Shown: positions 7,933-17,169 of the stretch, piece by piece
Layout of the letters: each line of letters opens with the position of its first letter
Position numbering within the stretch: position 1 is the first letter of the stretch
Program-made: the position numbers and the translations under genes
Notes under the pieces: model-generated
The model's input: the letters and a program-made list of their open reading frames with translations, nothing else
Told to the model about the DNA's origin: nothing
The model's database searches: none
NCBI RefSeq assembly: GCF_013282745.1
Contig: NZ_CP054044.1
Span: 682,001 to 746,000 of the forward strand
DNA from: Yersinia bercovieri ATCC 43970
Lineage (GTDB): Bacteria; Pseudomonadota; Gammaproteobacteria; Enterobacterales; Enterobacteriaceae
Reading direction: 5' to 3'
Length of the DNA stretch: 64,000 nt

Positions 7933-9458
7933 AAAAGCAATTGAGTTTAACCTTGGTGGCGGTCGCGGTGATCAGTGGCCTTGGCGGTTATCTGTTAGGG
8001 CAACCGCCGTCAACTGCCCCAGCAGCAGCGGCAACCCACGCCGATGCAACAGCAGAAAATAGCCGCACCGTGCTCTATTGGTACGATCCGATGTCACCCG
8101 GTCAACGTTTTGATAAACCGGGTAAATCGCCTTTTATGGATATGGACTTAGTGCCGCGTTATGCCGGTGAAACCACTGACGATGGCGGCGTGACCATCAG
8201 CGCGCGTCAACAGCAAAATCTGGGGGTTCGCACTGCGCCAGCAGAGATGCGCGCGCTCAACTATCGCCTGCATGGTTACGGCACCGTCGCCACCGATGAG
8301 CGCACTCTGCAAGTGATCGCCGCGCGTGCTAACGGCATCATTGAACAGTTGTACGTGCGCGCCAATCAGCAACCGGTCACTAAAAACCAGCCATTAGCTC
8401 AACTCTGGGTACCCGATTGGAGTGCCGCCCAGCAGGAGTATCTGGCGATCCGCACCCTGGGTGATAGCCAACTGACCGCCGCCGCCCGCCAGCGGCTACA
8501 GCTGCAATTTATGCCCGAAGAGGTGATTCGCAGCGTGGAGAGAAGTGGTCAGCCGCAAACACGGGTGACACTGCGCTCCCCCTCTGATGGCTATGTGAAT
8601 AAGCTGGATATCCGCGTCGGCTCGCAAGTCACCGCGACACAATCACTGTTCGAGCTGGCGAGTCTTGATCCGGTATGGATCGTCGTCGATTATCCGCAAT
8701 CGCAAGCCAGTTTAGTCACTCTCGGCAGCACTATTGCGGCCACCACCGCCAGTTGGCCGGGTGAGACTTTTCATGGCAAAATCAGCGAGTTACTGCCCAA
8801 TATGGAGCTAGCCACCCGCACTCTCAAGGCGCGAGTGGTGCTGGAAAATCCGCAGCAGCAGCTCAAACCGGGTATGTACCTGAGTGTGCAATCAGCATCC
8901 GCAGATAAACTGCAATCAGTGCTAGCGATCCCGCAGGAAGCCTTGCTGATGAGCAGCAACCGCAACACCGTGCTACTGGCACAAGGGGAGGGTCACTTCA
9001 AGCCAGTCGAGGTGAGTACCGGGCAAACTCAGGAGGGTTGGGTAGAGATCAAATCCGGCTTGAATGTGGGCCAGTTAGTGGTCACCTCGGGTCAATTCCT
9101 GATTGATTCAGAAGCCAACCTGCAAAGCGCCCTGCCGCAAATGGATGACACTCCAGCAGCCGTCACGCCGCCAGCAGAGAGTGCAGCCGGCAGCCCAGTT
9201 GATATCTACTCGGTGCAGGGGGAGGTCAAAGCTATCAACGGCCAGAGCATCACCCTATCTCACGGCCCGATAGCCGCGCTGAAATGGGGGGCGATGACCA
9301 TGGATTTCCTGCTGCCCACGAGCAAGTTAGCACCGGAAATCGTGGTGGGCAGCCGGGTTAATTTCACCTTTACTCTCAGCGAACAAGGGGCGCAGATCCG
9401 CCAGATCCAGCCGATAAAATCAAATAGCAGTGCCGATATCCATGGAGGCCACTTATGA
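7929..9458 (+). CDS. cusB: Copper/silver RND adaptor CusB with C-terminal CusF domain
   Basis: A 509-residue periplasmic membrane-fusion protein linking CusA to the outer-membrane factor. After an N-terminal anchor or signal ([19 protein letters not shown]) comes a heavy-metal-binding segment [20 protein letters not shown] followed by MDMDLVP, which carries the three Met of the E. coli CusB metal site. The barrel-sandwich, alpha-hairpin and beta-barrel adaptor domains follow to about residue 400. The last 80 residues form a second CusF-like domain with [10 protein letters not shown], then a His-containing tail (DIHGGHL). Adaptor and metallochaperone are therefore fused although a free CusF is also encoded. 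ATG overlaps the previous stop; its stop overlaps the cusA start. Confidence 0.88.
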   Translation: MKKQLSLTLVAVAVISGLGGYLLGQPPSTAPAAAATHADATAENSRTVLYWYDPMSPGQRFDKPGKSPFMDMDLVPRYAGETTDDGGVTISARQQQNLGVRTAPAEMRALNYRLHGYGTVATDERTLQVIAARANGIIEQLYVRANQQPVTKNQPLAQLWVPDWSAAQQEYLAIRTLGDSQLTAAARQRLQLQFMPEEVIRSVERSGQPQTRVTLRSPSDGYVNKLDIRVGSQVTATQSLFELASLDPVWIVVDYPQSQASLVTLGSTIAATTASWPGETFHGKISELLPNMELATRTLKARVVLENPQQQLKPGMYLSVQSASADKLQSVLAIPQEALLMSSNRNTVLLAQGEGHFKPVEVSTGQTQEGWVEIKSGLNVGQLVVTSGQFLIDSEANLQSALPQMDDTPAAVTPPAESAAGSPVDIYSVQGEVKAINGQSITLSHGPIAALKWGAMTMDFLLPTSKLAPEIVVGSRVNFTFTLSEQGAQIRQIQPIKSNSSADIHGGHL

Positions 9459-12400
9459 TTGCCGCCATTATCCGCTGGTCACTGCGCAACCGCCTGCTGG
9501 TGCTACTCGGCGCGGTGATGATGGCCGCGTGGGGAGTCTGGTCACTGCAACAGACCCCGCTCGATGCCCTGCCGGATCTCTCTGATACCCAAGTAATTAT
9601 TCGCGTCAGTTACCCCGGCAAAGCGCCGCAAGTGGTGGAGGATCAGGTCACCTATCCACTCACCACCACCATGCTCTCGGTGCCCGGCGCCAAAACCGTG
9701 CGCGGTTTCTCGATGTTCGGCGATGCCTATGTCTACGTGCTGTTTGACGATGGCACCGATCCCTACTGGGCGCGCTCACGGGTGCTGGAGTATCTCAGCC
9801 AGGTGCAATCTACCCTGCCCGCCGAGGCCAAAGCCGCACTGGGGCCGGATGCCACTGGTGTCGGCTGGATTTATGAATATGCCTTAATCGACAGAAGTGG
9901 CAAACACAGTTTGGCGGATCTGCGCGCACTGCAGGATTGGACGCTAAAATTTGAGCTGAAAACCGTGCCGAATGTCTCGGAAGTCGCCAGCGTCGGCGGA
10001 ATGGTGCGCCAGTATCAAGTGGTGCTCGATCCCGAACGGATGCGGGCGCTAAATCTCTCCCATCAGCAAATTGCCAACGCCATTACCGACAGCAATCAGG
10101 AGGGCGGGGGGTCAGTGCTGGAGATGGGAGCCGCCGAATATATGGTGCGGGCCAGCGGTTACCTGAAAACGCCAGCTGATTTCAGCAATATCGTGATCAC
10201 CAGCCGTGATGGCACTCCCATTTTACTCTCCGATGTCGCCAGTGTGCGCATGGGGCCAGAGATGCGCCGTGGCGTGGCGGAGCTGAATGGTGAAGGGGAG
10301 GTCGCCGGCGGCATCATTGTGATGCGCTACGGCAAAAATGCGCTGGAAACTATCAATGCGGTGAAAGAGAAGCTGCAACAGATTCAGCGCAGCTTGCCTG
10401 CTGGGGTGGAGATCGTGCCGGTTTATGACCGATCGCAACTGATCACCCAGGCCATCGACAGCCTGTCATTTAAGCTGCTGGAGGAGTTTTTAGTCGTCGC
10501 GGTCATCTGCTCACTGTTCCTGTTCCACTTCCGCTCAGCACTGGTGGCGATCATCACCCTGCCGCTGGGGATCCTCGGCGCCTTTATCGTGATGCACTAT
10601 CAGGGGGTCAATGCCAATATTATGTCGCTTGGCGGCATTGCCATTGCTATCGGGGCCATGGTGGATGCGGCGATCGTCATGATCGAGAACATGCACAAGG
10701 TGCTGGAGCAGTGGCGGCGGAGTCACCCCGGACAAACGCCGGCCAGCCAGGACTATTGGCGCATATCAGAGCAGGCAGCCATTGAAGTCGGCCCGGCTCT
10801 ATTTTGCAGCTTATTAATCATCACCCTATCCTTTATTCCGGTCTTTACCTTACAGGCGCAGGAGGGGCGGATGTTCTCCCCGCTGGCCTTTACCAAAACC
10901 TACGCCATGGCGGTTTCGGCGGGTTTAGCCATCACCCTGGTTCCGGTATTAATGGGCTATTTTATTCGCGGAAAAATTCCCGATGAGAGTGCCAATCCAA
11001 TTAACCGCGCCCTGATTACAATCTATCATCCGGTACTCACCGCCGTGTTGGCGCGGCCTAAAACCACCCTGGCGATTGCGGGTATGTTGCTGCTGGCAAC
11101 CCTCTACCCCCTCAGTCGCTTAGGCAGCGAATTTATGCCCGCGCTGGATGAAGGCGATTTGCTATATATGCCCTCCACCCTACCGGGGATCTCGGTACGG
11201 GAAGCCAGCCACTTGCTGCAACAGACTGATCGTCTGATCAAAACGGTGCCGGAAGTGGCGACAGTATTTGGTAAAGCCGGGCGGGCCGAGACAGCTACCG
11301 ACCCCGCGCCGCTCACCATGATCGAAACCACCATCCGCTTTAAGCCAAAGGATCAATGGCGACCCGGTATGACCATGGATAAGTTGATCGAGGAGCTGGA
11401 CGCCACTGTCAATGTCCCCGGCATTGCCAATCTGTGGGTGCCGCCGATCCGCAACCGTCTGGATATGCTGTCCACCGGCATCAAAAGCCCGGTCGGGATA
11501 AAAGTTAACGGCAAAAATGTGCAGCAGATCGAGCAGGTCGCACAACAAATTGAGCAGGTGGTGCGCAAGGTGCCCGGTGTCACTTCAGCACTATCTGAAC
11601 GGCTGACAGGGGGGCGCTATGTGGATATCGATATCGATCGCCTGCGGGCGGCCCGCTATGGGGTGTCAGTCAAAGAGCTACAATCACTGGTGGCAACAGT
11701 TATCGGCGGGCAAAACATCGGCGAAACCATTGAGGGGCGCGAGCGCTACCCCATCAATCTGCGCTATCCACGGGAAATTCGTGATTCACTGCAAAAACTG
11801 CGTGATTTACCGGTGGTGACGGCCAATGGTGGGCAAGTGGCGCTCTCCGAACTGGCTGACATAAAGGTGAGCGAAGGCCCACCGATGCTGAAAAGTGAAA
11901 ACGCGCGCCTATCCGACTGGGTGTATGTCGATCTGCGCGGGCGAGATTTGAAATCAGCGGTCACTGAGATGCAGCAGGCGGTGGCACAGCAAGTGAAGCT
12001 GCCGGAAGGGGTATCACTTGGCTGGTCTGGGCAGTTTGAATATCTGGAACGGGCGACGGCAAAACTGAAAATTGTGTTACCCGTCACCCTGATGATCATT
12101 TTCGTGCTGCTCTATGTCACCTTCAGCAGTGTGCGCGATGCCGCACTGATCATGGCCACTCTGCCCTTTGCACTGATTGGTGGTGTCTGGCTGCTGTATG
12201 GATTGGGATATAACTTTTCCGTTGCCGCGGCGGTAGGCTTTATCGCACTGGCGGGGGTCGCGGCGGAATTTGGTGTCATCATGGTGCTCTATCTCAATCA
12301 GGCCGTGAAAAAGCATCAACAACCCGGCATAACCATGACCGCCAGCCAGATGAGCGCCGCGATCCACGAGGGGGCCGTGCTACGAGTGCGACCAAAAGCC

Positions 12401-12586
12401 ATGACCGTCGCCACCATCATGGCGGGCCTGCTTCCAATCATGTGGGGTGGCGGGACTGGTTCAGAAGTGATGCAGCGCATTGCCGCACCCATGATCGGCG
12501 GAATGGTCAGTGCACCACTACTTTCGATGCTGGTTATACCGGCGGTCTATATGCTGCTGCATAAAAAATGTAACGAAACGCCATAA
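9455..12586 (+). CDS. cusA: Copper/silver RND efflux pump CusA
   Basis: A 1043-residue heavy-metal RND transporter of the inner membrane, using proton motive force to move Cu(I)/Ag(I) out through CusB and the outer-membrane factor. The three substrate methionines of E. coli CusA (M573, M623, M672) are conserved at residues 572, 622 and 671, in [15 protein letters not shown] and LDMLSTG. Proton-relay membrane segments such as [16 protein letters not shown] and [20 protein letters not shown] are intact. Full length matches the family (1047 in E. coli). It starts with ATG overlapping the cusB stop. A strong hairpin lies just downstream. Copper/silver rather than cobalt/zinc specificity follows from the methionine triad and CusF. 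Confidence 0.93.
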   Translation: MIAAIIRWSLRNRLLVLLGAVMMAAWGVWSLQQTPLDALPDLSDTQVIIRVSYPGKAPQVVEDQVTYPLTTTMLSVPGAKTVRGFSMFGDAYVYVLFDDGTDPYWARSRVLEYLSQVQSTLPAEAKAALGPDATGVGWIYEYALIDRSGKHSLADLRALQDWTLKFELKTVPNVSEVASVGGMVRQYQVVLDPERMRALNLSHQQIANAITDSNQEGGGSVLEMGAAEYMVRASGYLKTPADFSNIVITSRDGTPILLSDVASVRMGPEMRRGVAELNGEGEVAGGIIVMRYGKNALETINAVKEKLQQIQRSLPAGVEIVPVYDRSQLITQAIDSLSFKLLEEFLVVAVICSLFLFHFRSALVAIITLPLGILGAFIVMHYQGVNANIMSLGGIAIAIGAMVDAAIVMIENMHKVLEQWRRSHPGQTPASQDYWRISEQAAIEVGPALFCSLLIITLSFIPVFTLQAQEGRMFSPLAFTKTYAMAVSAGLAITLVPVLMGYFIRGKIPDESANPINRALITIYHPVLTAVLARPKTTLAIAGMLLLATLYPLSRLGSEFMPALDEGDLLYMPSTLPGISVREASHLLQQTDRLIKTVPEVATVFGKAGRAETATDPAPLTMIETTIRFKPKDQWRPGMTMDKLIEELDATVNVPGIANLWVPPIRNRLDMLSTGIKSPVGIKVNGKNVQQIEQVAQQIEQVVRKVPGVTSALSERLTGGRYVDIDIDRLRAARYGVSVKELQSLVATVIGGQNIGETIEGRERYPINLRYPREIRDSLQKLRDLPVVTANGGQVALSELADIKVSEGPPMLKSENARLSDWVYVDLRGRDLKSAVTEMQQAVAQQVKLPEGVSLGWSGQFEYLERATAKLKIVLPVTLMIIFVLLYVTFSSVRDAALIMATLPFALIGGVWLLYGLGYNFSVAAAVGFIALAGVAAEFGVIMVLYLNQAVKKHQQPGITMTASQMSAAIHEGAVLRVRPKAMTVATIMAGLLPIMWGGGTGSEVMQRIAAPMIGGMVSAPLLSMLVIPAVYMLLHKKCNETP

Positions 12587-12608
12587 AACGGCAATAAAAA
12601 TCATCCTG

Positions 12609-12639
12609 GCCCTAACTCTTGCCTCAAAGGAGTTAGGGC
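12609..12639 (+). terminator. Hairpin after cusA
   Basis: GCCCTAACTC (12609-12618) is perfectly complementary to GAGTTAGGGC (12630-12639) with an 11-base loop, 23 bp after the cusA stop. It lacks a clear T-run, so it may act as a weak or factor-assisted terminator or as an mRNA 3' protector. Confidence 0.6.
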
Positions 12640-13140
12640 GCTCTCATTTGCTGTCATATCACTTCTCAGCACAACTGATGTAACCGAAAAGAAATTAATC
12701 CACTCAACACCAATAACCCGCACCATTTAGCGCCCACATAAGGGCTAAATAAGATATTGGCAGCGCCCTCTATTCTCTATTGATATCTCATAAAAACCAA
12801 ATATTATATTTTAAGGTATAAAAATAGAATGACTCGGCAGAAATAAAGAAGAACCATCTATTAACTGTAACTTAATTAAAAATGAAATTACATAAAATAT
12901 AATACAATAGAAAAATAATAAGAAAAAGAAACGATAAATAATAAACTTTAGGCTAACGATGCTCATCACAGACTTGTTAACAATAATTAATCCGTGCAAG
13001 AATATGCTGAGTAAACATTAGAACTGTTGAGATTTAGAATAAATCAGGCGCACAACATCTTAATGCTCTTACTACTATCATTAGATCGCAACAGAAACAG
13101 TAAAAACACTAAAATAATAAGCGTAACCCTTATAAAGGAT
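12640..13140. other. AT-rich intergenic region between copper operon and tad regulator
   Basis: About 500 bp with strongly AT-rich sequence from 12770 on and no convincing coding region. A small imperfect hairpin (TTTAGCGCCC with GGGCTAAA, 12726-12749) lies near its left end. It marks the change from GC-rich cus genes to the AT-rich tad locus. It presumably contains the promoter of the following regulator, but I cannot pick a confident -35/-10 pair. A 62-codon minus-strand frame here is Phe/Ile-rich low-complexity sequence and is not called. Confidence 0.5.
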
Positions 13141-13154
13141 AGGTGGCCGCCAAT

Positions 13155-13748
13155 ATGGAGACAAATGAGATTGTGTTTAAATTAGAAGGGACAGTGCTAT
13201 TCTCCCCTGCACAACGCTGCTTAAATGGGCCCAATGGGGCGATTGCGATATTAACTGAGAATAATATTAGGTTTTTAAAACTATTACTCAGCGGCGTGAC
13301 TGAAAAAGAGCAGATCATTAATCAGGTGTGGAAAGAACAACGGGGCGCGGTCAGCGAAAGCAGCTACTACGGGCAACTCTATATGTTGCGCAAAGCATTT
13401 GTTCAAGTCGGGCTGAAAGAGTCGCTGATCCATACTATTCCACGCAAAGGTGTGCGCTATATCGGTGCCGTCAACCAAATCACAACCTGTGATGAGGCGA
13501 CTGAACAGCCACAACAGAGTGAAACCAACATCCTAGCCACAGCAGCCCCCGCACCACTTGCCCTCTCCCCCTCGATGGCAAGTGTGGTTGCGCAAGTTGC
13601 GCTGCCGCCTACTAAACCGGGGTTTTTACAAAGCTACCGCTGGAAAAAATTAATCTCTCTGCTGGCATTTTTCTCTTTCTGCTGGCTCTCATTCCTCTCA
13701 GTCTTAGTCATAATTATATTATTTCATGGCGATACTCCTCATCCTTAA
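13155..13748 (+). CDS. ToxR/CadC-like membrane-anchored transcriptional regulator
   Basis: A 197-residue protein with an N-terminal OmpR/ToxR-type winged-helix DNA-binding domain (about residues 5-105; NGAIAILTENNIRFLKLLLS, then YGQLYMLRKAF and the wing IPRKGVRYIG). A Pro/Ala-rich linker leads to one hydrophobic segment near the C-terminus (LISLLAFFSFCWLSFLSVLV), with only about ten residues beyond it. It therefore looks like a ToxR/PsaE/CadC-style one-component regulator with almost no periplasmic sensor domain. The start at 13155 is chosen because AGGTGG lies eight bases upstream; a GTG at 13143 is possible. It sits 223 bp upstream of flp in the same orientation, so control of the tad genes is likely (inference). 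Confidence 0.8.
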   Translation: METNEIVFKLEGTVLFSPAQRCLNGPNGAIAILTENNIRFLKLLLSGVTEKEQIINQVWKEQRGAVSESSYYGQLYMLRKAFVQVGLKESLIHTIPRKGVRYIGAVNQITTCDEATEQPQQSETNILATAAPAPLALSPSMASVVAQVALPPTKPGFLQSYRWKKLISLLAFFSFCWLSFLSVLVIIILFHGDTPHP

Positions 13749-13889
13749 CACCATTAATCAGATAAGGATAATTTAACAAGATTAAATGATGATAATGAAA
13801 TGGCACTGGTGAAAAAAAAACAGTTAAATAGCTACCACTACGAACGAGGCGAATATAAACACATCGATTCGGCGAGTAGTAAAACACCC

Positions 13890-13914
13890 AACTAATCTAG
13901 TTAAGTATCTACTT
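13890..13914. promoter_or_regulatory. Twin palindromes upstream of flp
   Basis: Two adjacent short palindromes, AACTA-ATC-TAGTT (13890-13902) and AAGTA-TC-TACTT (13903-13914), abut each other with centres about 12 bp apart, 58 bp before the flp start. The sequence TAGAAT/TAAAAT just downstream could serve as a -10 element. They could be the operator of the adjacent ToxR-like regulator or of another factor; this is inference from position and symmetry. Confidence 0.4.
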
Positions 13915-13971
13915 AGAATAAAATAATGGGGAATACCCCCCACCACTTAAAAACTTAAAAGGAAAACGAAT

Positions 13972-14178
13972 ATGATGAACTTAATCACTAAAGGCTATAT
14001 CGCGACTCAACTGAAAACCGAAGAATTCATGAAAGATAATCGAGGTTCCATTATTGAATACGTCATGATTATTGCTTTAGCGGCTATCCTTATCGCGGCA
14101 GCCAAACAACCATTGGGAGATATGGTTAAATCCGTGATCGATACAGCCAAAGATGCAGTAAATATTCCTAATCAGTAA
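13972..14178 (+). CDS. flp: Flp pilin (type IVb prepilin)
   Basis: A 68-residue prepilin, the major subunit of Flp/Tad fimbriae that mediate tight adherence. A hydrophilic leader of about 25 residues ends in DNRG, followed by SIIEYVMIIALAAILIAAA, the hydrophobic Flp segment with the characteristic Glu-Tyr pair. The spacing from Gly to Glu-Tyr is one residue shorter than in the usual G|xxxxEY motif and than in TadE/TadF of this locus. The C-terminal part (QPLGDMVKSVIDTAKDAVNI) is a typical short amphipathic tail. Two ATGs in tandem; AAGGA lies about nine bases upstream. A stable hairpin separates it from tadV, as expected for a strongly expressed subunit. Confidence 0.88.
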   Translation: MMNLITKGYIATQLKTEEFMKDNRGSIIEYVMIIALAAILIAAAKQPLGDMVKSVIDTAKDAVNIPNQ

Positions 14179-14217
14179 CGCATTAGAGCTGAGAGGCAAC
14201 AGATATAAGTTTAATTA

Positions 14218-14250
14218 TTCAATATGGCAACCTTAGATTGCCATATTGAA
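14218..14250 (+). terminator. Intercistronic hairpin between flp and tadV
   Basis: TTCAATATGGCA (14218-14229) pairs perfectly with TGCCATATTGAA (14239-14250) around a nine-base loop. No T-run follows, so it is more likely a partial terminator or a 3' stabiliser that lets flp mRNA accumulate above the downstream assembly genes. It ends 11 bases before the tadV Shine-Dalgarno sequence. Confidence 0.65.
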
Positions 14251-14270
14251 CTTCTATATGAGGAGCCATA

Positions 14271-14693
14271 TTGGGAATTATTAATTTTTTGTTAACCAGC
14301 TTATTAATGCTACAGCTACTGCTAATTTGCTATAGCGACATCCGCCACCGTATCATTAGCAATAGGTTTATTATGACTATTGCAATCAATACATTAGCTT
14401 TAGGTTTTTTTCAATACCATAGGGTCAGTATCATTATTCCACTGTTCGCACTAGTGACTGGCTATATCCTATTTAATTTCAAACTGATTGGAGGTGGCGA
14501 TGTAAAGTTAATTACCGTATTACTATTAGCTTTAACCGCAGAGCAATCGCTAAATTTCATACTCTATACGGCAATCATGGGGGGAGTTGTGATGATTATA
14601 GGTATGCTTATCAACCGCGCTGATATTCAACAACGAGGAGTACCTTATGCTGTCGCCATTACTGGTGGTTTTTTATTATCTCTATTTACCTAA
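14271..14693 (+). CDS. tadV: Prepilin peptidase TadV (A24 family)
   Basis: A 140-residue membrane aspartyl peptidase that cleaves the leaders of Flp, TadE and TadF. It carries both catalytic aspartate motifs: CYSDIRHRIISN near residue 25 and IGGGDVKL near residue 77 (the GxGD motif). It lacks the N-methyltransferase domain of PilD, as TadV proteins do. The start is TTG at 14271 with AGGAG five bases upstream; the next ATG would remove the first membrane helix. It lies downstream of the flp hairpin and 43 bp before rcpC. Confidence 0.85.
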   Translation: MGIINFLLTSLLMLQLLLICYSDIRHRIISNRFIMTIAINTLALGFFQYHRVSIIIPLFALVTGYILFNFKLIGGGDVKLITVLLLALTAEQSLNFILYTAIMGGVVMIIGMLINRADIQQRGVPYAVAITGGFLLSLFT

Positions 14694-14735
14694 AAATAAA
14701 TAATTTGTCTCCCATAAGCATAGAGGTTAGCAATA

Positions 14736-15575
14736 ATGAACCGTAAACTTATTTTATTATTTTCACTTATCATTATAGCAATAGGTGCCGCAGGAGTATT
14801 GGGTAATAGGGAAGATGGCAGCAATACTCTCACTAATCTCGTCGAACCAAAAAAAGAGAAAATCGCCACTATTATGCTGGCACAATCAACACGCGACCTA
14901 TCTTCAGGCACCATCTTAACTAAAGATGATTATGCGCTAAAGACAGTGATGGTGCCAGAATCTAGCCAACTAATAAAAAGTGATCTATCAAACCCTGAAA
15001 ACATTAAAAGTCACTTATTGAAAACAAATATTCTTAGTGGCTCTTATATTACTAACGAGATGTTGGTCTCACCAGAGAGTAGTGAATTTGATCGCCTAAG
15101 CTTAAAAAAAGGTGAAGTCATTTATAAGTTTGATATAGAACAACAGGAGCAGCACTTACTTGATGTCTTAAATCTCGGTGATACCCTTTCGTTACAATTG
15201 AGAACCCTTGAGACAGATTTAAGAAAAGGAGTGGAAAATGGTATTGCTATTAACACCCAAGAGATGAATGACAGGAAAAAACAGAACTACTTATTAACTG
15301 AAGTCATTCCCAACATGCGAGTAATAAGGATAAAAAAGTACTCCGCCAACGAATTATCAGAAGAAAATAAGAAAAACCAAAAGACTAAAATCTCATTAGT
15401 TGGTTATATAGAGGTCATAATCAATACTGAGGAACTCAATATAATACACTTAGCGGAAAAGTCGGGTGACATATTTCTGATACCAGGCACTGAACTCCGT
15501 GATGAACATCATACATCAAAAAGCTTACATGACATTTTCCCCAAACTACGCACAATAAGAGAGCTAAGAGGATGA
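14736..15575 (+). CDS. rcpC: Flp pilus assembly protein RcpC/CpaB
   Basis: A 279-residue inner-membrane-anchored periplasmic protein thought to work with the RcpA secretin in Tad pilus export. It has one N-terminal membrane segment (LILLFSLIIIAIGAAGVLG) followed by an SAF-like domain (about residues 45-120: TRDLSSGTILTKDDYALKTV and SGSYITNEML), then the RcpC/CpaB C-terminal region. The AT-rich codon use matches the rest of the locus. GAGGT lies upstream of the ATG. The stop overlaps the rcpA start as ATGA. Confidence 0.82.
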   Translation: MNRKLILLFSLIIIAIGAAGVLGNREDGSNTLTNLVEPKKEKIATIMLAQSTRDLSSGTILTKDDYALKTVMVPESSQLIKSDLSNPENIKSHLLKTNILSGSYITNEMLVSPESSEFDRLSLKKGEVIYKFDIEQQEQHLLDVLNLGDTLSLQLRTLETDLRKGVENGIAINTQEMNDRKKQNYLLTEVIPNMRVIRIKKYSANELSEENKKNQKTKISLVGYIEVIINTEELNIIHLAEKSGDIFLIPGTELRDEHHTSKSLHDIFPKLRTIRELRG

Positions 15576-16891
15576 GATCAGTCAGAGCAAAATATCTAAA
15601 CTGGGATACATTGTTTTTTTTACTTATCATCACGGTGTTACAAATAGTAGTTAACAAAGCCAATGCAAAATCGGTTTATATTTCTCCAGGTGAATCATAC
15701 ATCATTAAAACAGAGGCAGAGATAGATACTGTTTTTGTCTCTTCGGCCGCTGTAGCTGACTATGAATTAGTCAATAAAAATAGCATTATTGTTTATGCTA
15801 AAAGTGAAGGAACCACAGAAATAATATTATTTGATGATAAACACCAGGTGCTCGCAAAGAAAACTATCTTGGTAAATAATATTATTAATGCGGCAAATAA
15901 GCGAGTACTGATTGAGTATCCCGACAGTAACATTGACATTGATAAAATTGGCGACAGCTACATCTTAACCGGGATAGTGGAGTCAGAAGAGGAGAAAGAC
16001 ACCCTCGCCACTATTGTTGGCGAGGCTATTGGTAGTCAAAAAGAGAAAACCAGCGAGAGACAATATCTCAGCACGCCAGATTATGCACACATCGTTAATA
16101 AGTTAAAACTGCCACAAGCTAATCAAGTCAATGTCAAATTAACCATTGCCGAAGTCACCAAGGATTTCACTGAAAATGTCGGGGTAGATTGGAGCACTAT
16201 GGGTGACGCCATTGGCTCTTTCCAGTTCGTTAAATTCAATGCCAATGGTATTAGTACATTAGTACATGCAATTAATGATGAATCTATTGCTCGTGTGTTA
16301 GCTGAGCCGAACCTCTCGGTATTATCAGGTGAGAGTGCATCATTTTTGGTTGGCGGTGAAATTCCTATTGCAAGTAACACTGAAAATAGTCAAACAGTGA
16401 CTTATAAAGAATTTGGCATCAAACTCAATATTGGTGCCAAAGTAAATGAGAAAAAACGGATACGCATTCTCTTAAATGAAGAAGTTAGCAGCATAGGTAA
16501 ATCATTTAGCATGGAAGGCGGCGATTCTTATCCTTCATTAAAAACACGTAAAGCCGCAACGACATTAGAGCTGGGTGATGGTGAAAGTTTTATCTTGGGC
16601 GGTCTTATCAGTAATAGCGAAAGAGAGTCGCTCAAAAAAATTCCATTTATAGGTGATATTCCTATATTAGGTGCTTTATTCCGCAATGCGCAAACTGAAC
16701 AAAGCCAAACTGAGTTGGTCGTGATCGCCACAGTAAACCTGGTAAAACCTGTCTCAAGAAAAGAGATCGAACTACCTGATTTTATGCATACCTCAACACT
16801 TGAACGCCTCTTTAACTTTACCCATATTATGGAAATAAAAAGAGAGAGGATGGCTAAAGAGTTCCTAAGCAAGGGAGGGTTTATTAAGTGA
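15572..16891 (+). CDS. rcpA: Tad secretin RcpA/CpaC
   Basis: A 439-residue outer-membrane secretin forming the pore for the Flp pilus. A signal-like hydrophobic N-terminus (about residues 14-30) precedes a pilus-assembly N domain (VYISPGESYIIKTEAEIDTV) and a BON-like segment around residues 105-165. The secretin domain follows (VNVKLTIAEVTKDF, then VLAEPNLSVLSGESASFLVG, GGEIPI and the terminal ELVVIATVNLVKP). The length is typical for RcpA/CpaC, which end soon after the secretin core. Start and stop both overlap neighbours (ATGA and GTGA). Confidence 0.88.
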   Translation: MRSVRAKYLNWDTLFFLLIITVLQIVVNKANAKSVYISPGESYIIKTEAEIDTVFVSSAAVADYELVNKNSIIVYAKSEGTTEIILFDDKHQVLAKKTILVNNIINAANKRVLIEYPDSNIDIDKIGDSYILTGIVESEEEKDTLATIVGEAIGSQKEKTSERQYLSTPDYAHIVNKLKLPQANQVNVKLTIAEVTKDFTENVGVDWSTMGDAIGSFQFVKFNANGISTLVHAINDESIARVLAEPNLSVLSGESASFLVGGEIPIASNTENSQTVTYKEFGIKLNIGAKVNEKKRIRILLNEEVSSIGKSFSMEGGDSYPSLKTRKAATTLELGDGESFILGGLISNSERESLKKIPFIGDIPILGALFRNAQTEQSQTELVVIATVNLVKPVSRKEIELPDFMHTSTLERLFNFTHIMEIKRERMAKEFLSKGGFIK

Positions 16892-17169
16892 AATTTTTAT
16901 TAATCAGTAGCACACTCTTACTACCTAATTTATCTCATGCCACAACAATAATTAAGCCTATAGAGAGTGATCGTTCATTTGTTTTAGTTAAAAAAGACAA
17001 ACTTACTGTAAACAGTAATAGTAAAGATGTCTATTATCTGAACAAAACTGTATATAGCCATTGTAAGTATAATCTTAATGACTATCGTGCATTAAAAAAC
17101 AAAGCTATAGGATGTGCTGTAAATAACAATAGAAAACGCTCTAGTGACAATGGTGATATATGCAACTAA
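16888..17169 (+). CDS. Small exported protein in the rcpB position
   Basis: A 93-residue protein that I cannot assign to a family. It has a clear signal peptide (MKFLLISSTLLLPNLSHA) and a short basic, Asn/Lys-rich mature part with three cysteines (SHCKY, IGCAV, ICN). The GTG start overlaps the rcpA stop and the end overlaps tadZ by ten bases, so it is embedded in the operon and very likely translated. In other tad loci this slot encodes RcpB, an outer-membrane accessory of RcpA, but that protein is longer and no similarity is evident by eye. An accessory role for the secretin is inferred from position only. Confidence 0.65.
   Translation: MKFLLISSTLLLPNLSHATTIIKPIESDRSFVLVKKDKLTVNSNSKDVYYLNKTVYSHCKYNLNDYRALKNKAIGCAVNNNRKRSSDNGDICN

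Noticed and set aside
12811..12999. 62-codon Phe/Ile-rich minus-strand frame upstream of the tad regulator
   Set aside because: AT-rich sequence gives such hydrophobic frames by chance; no ribosome-binding site or homology was seen.
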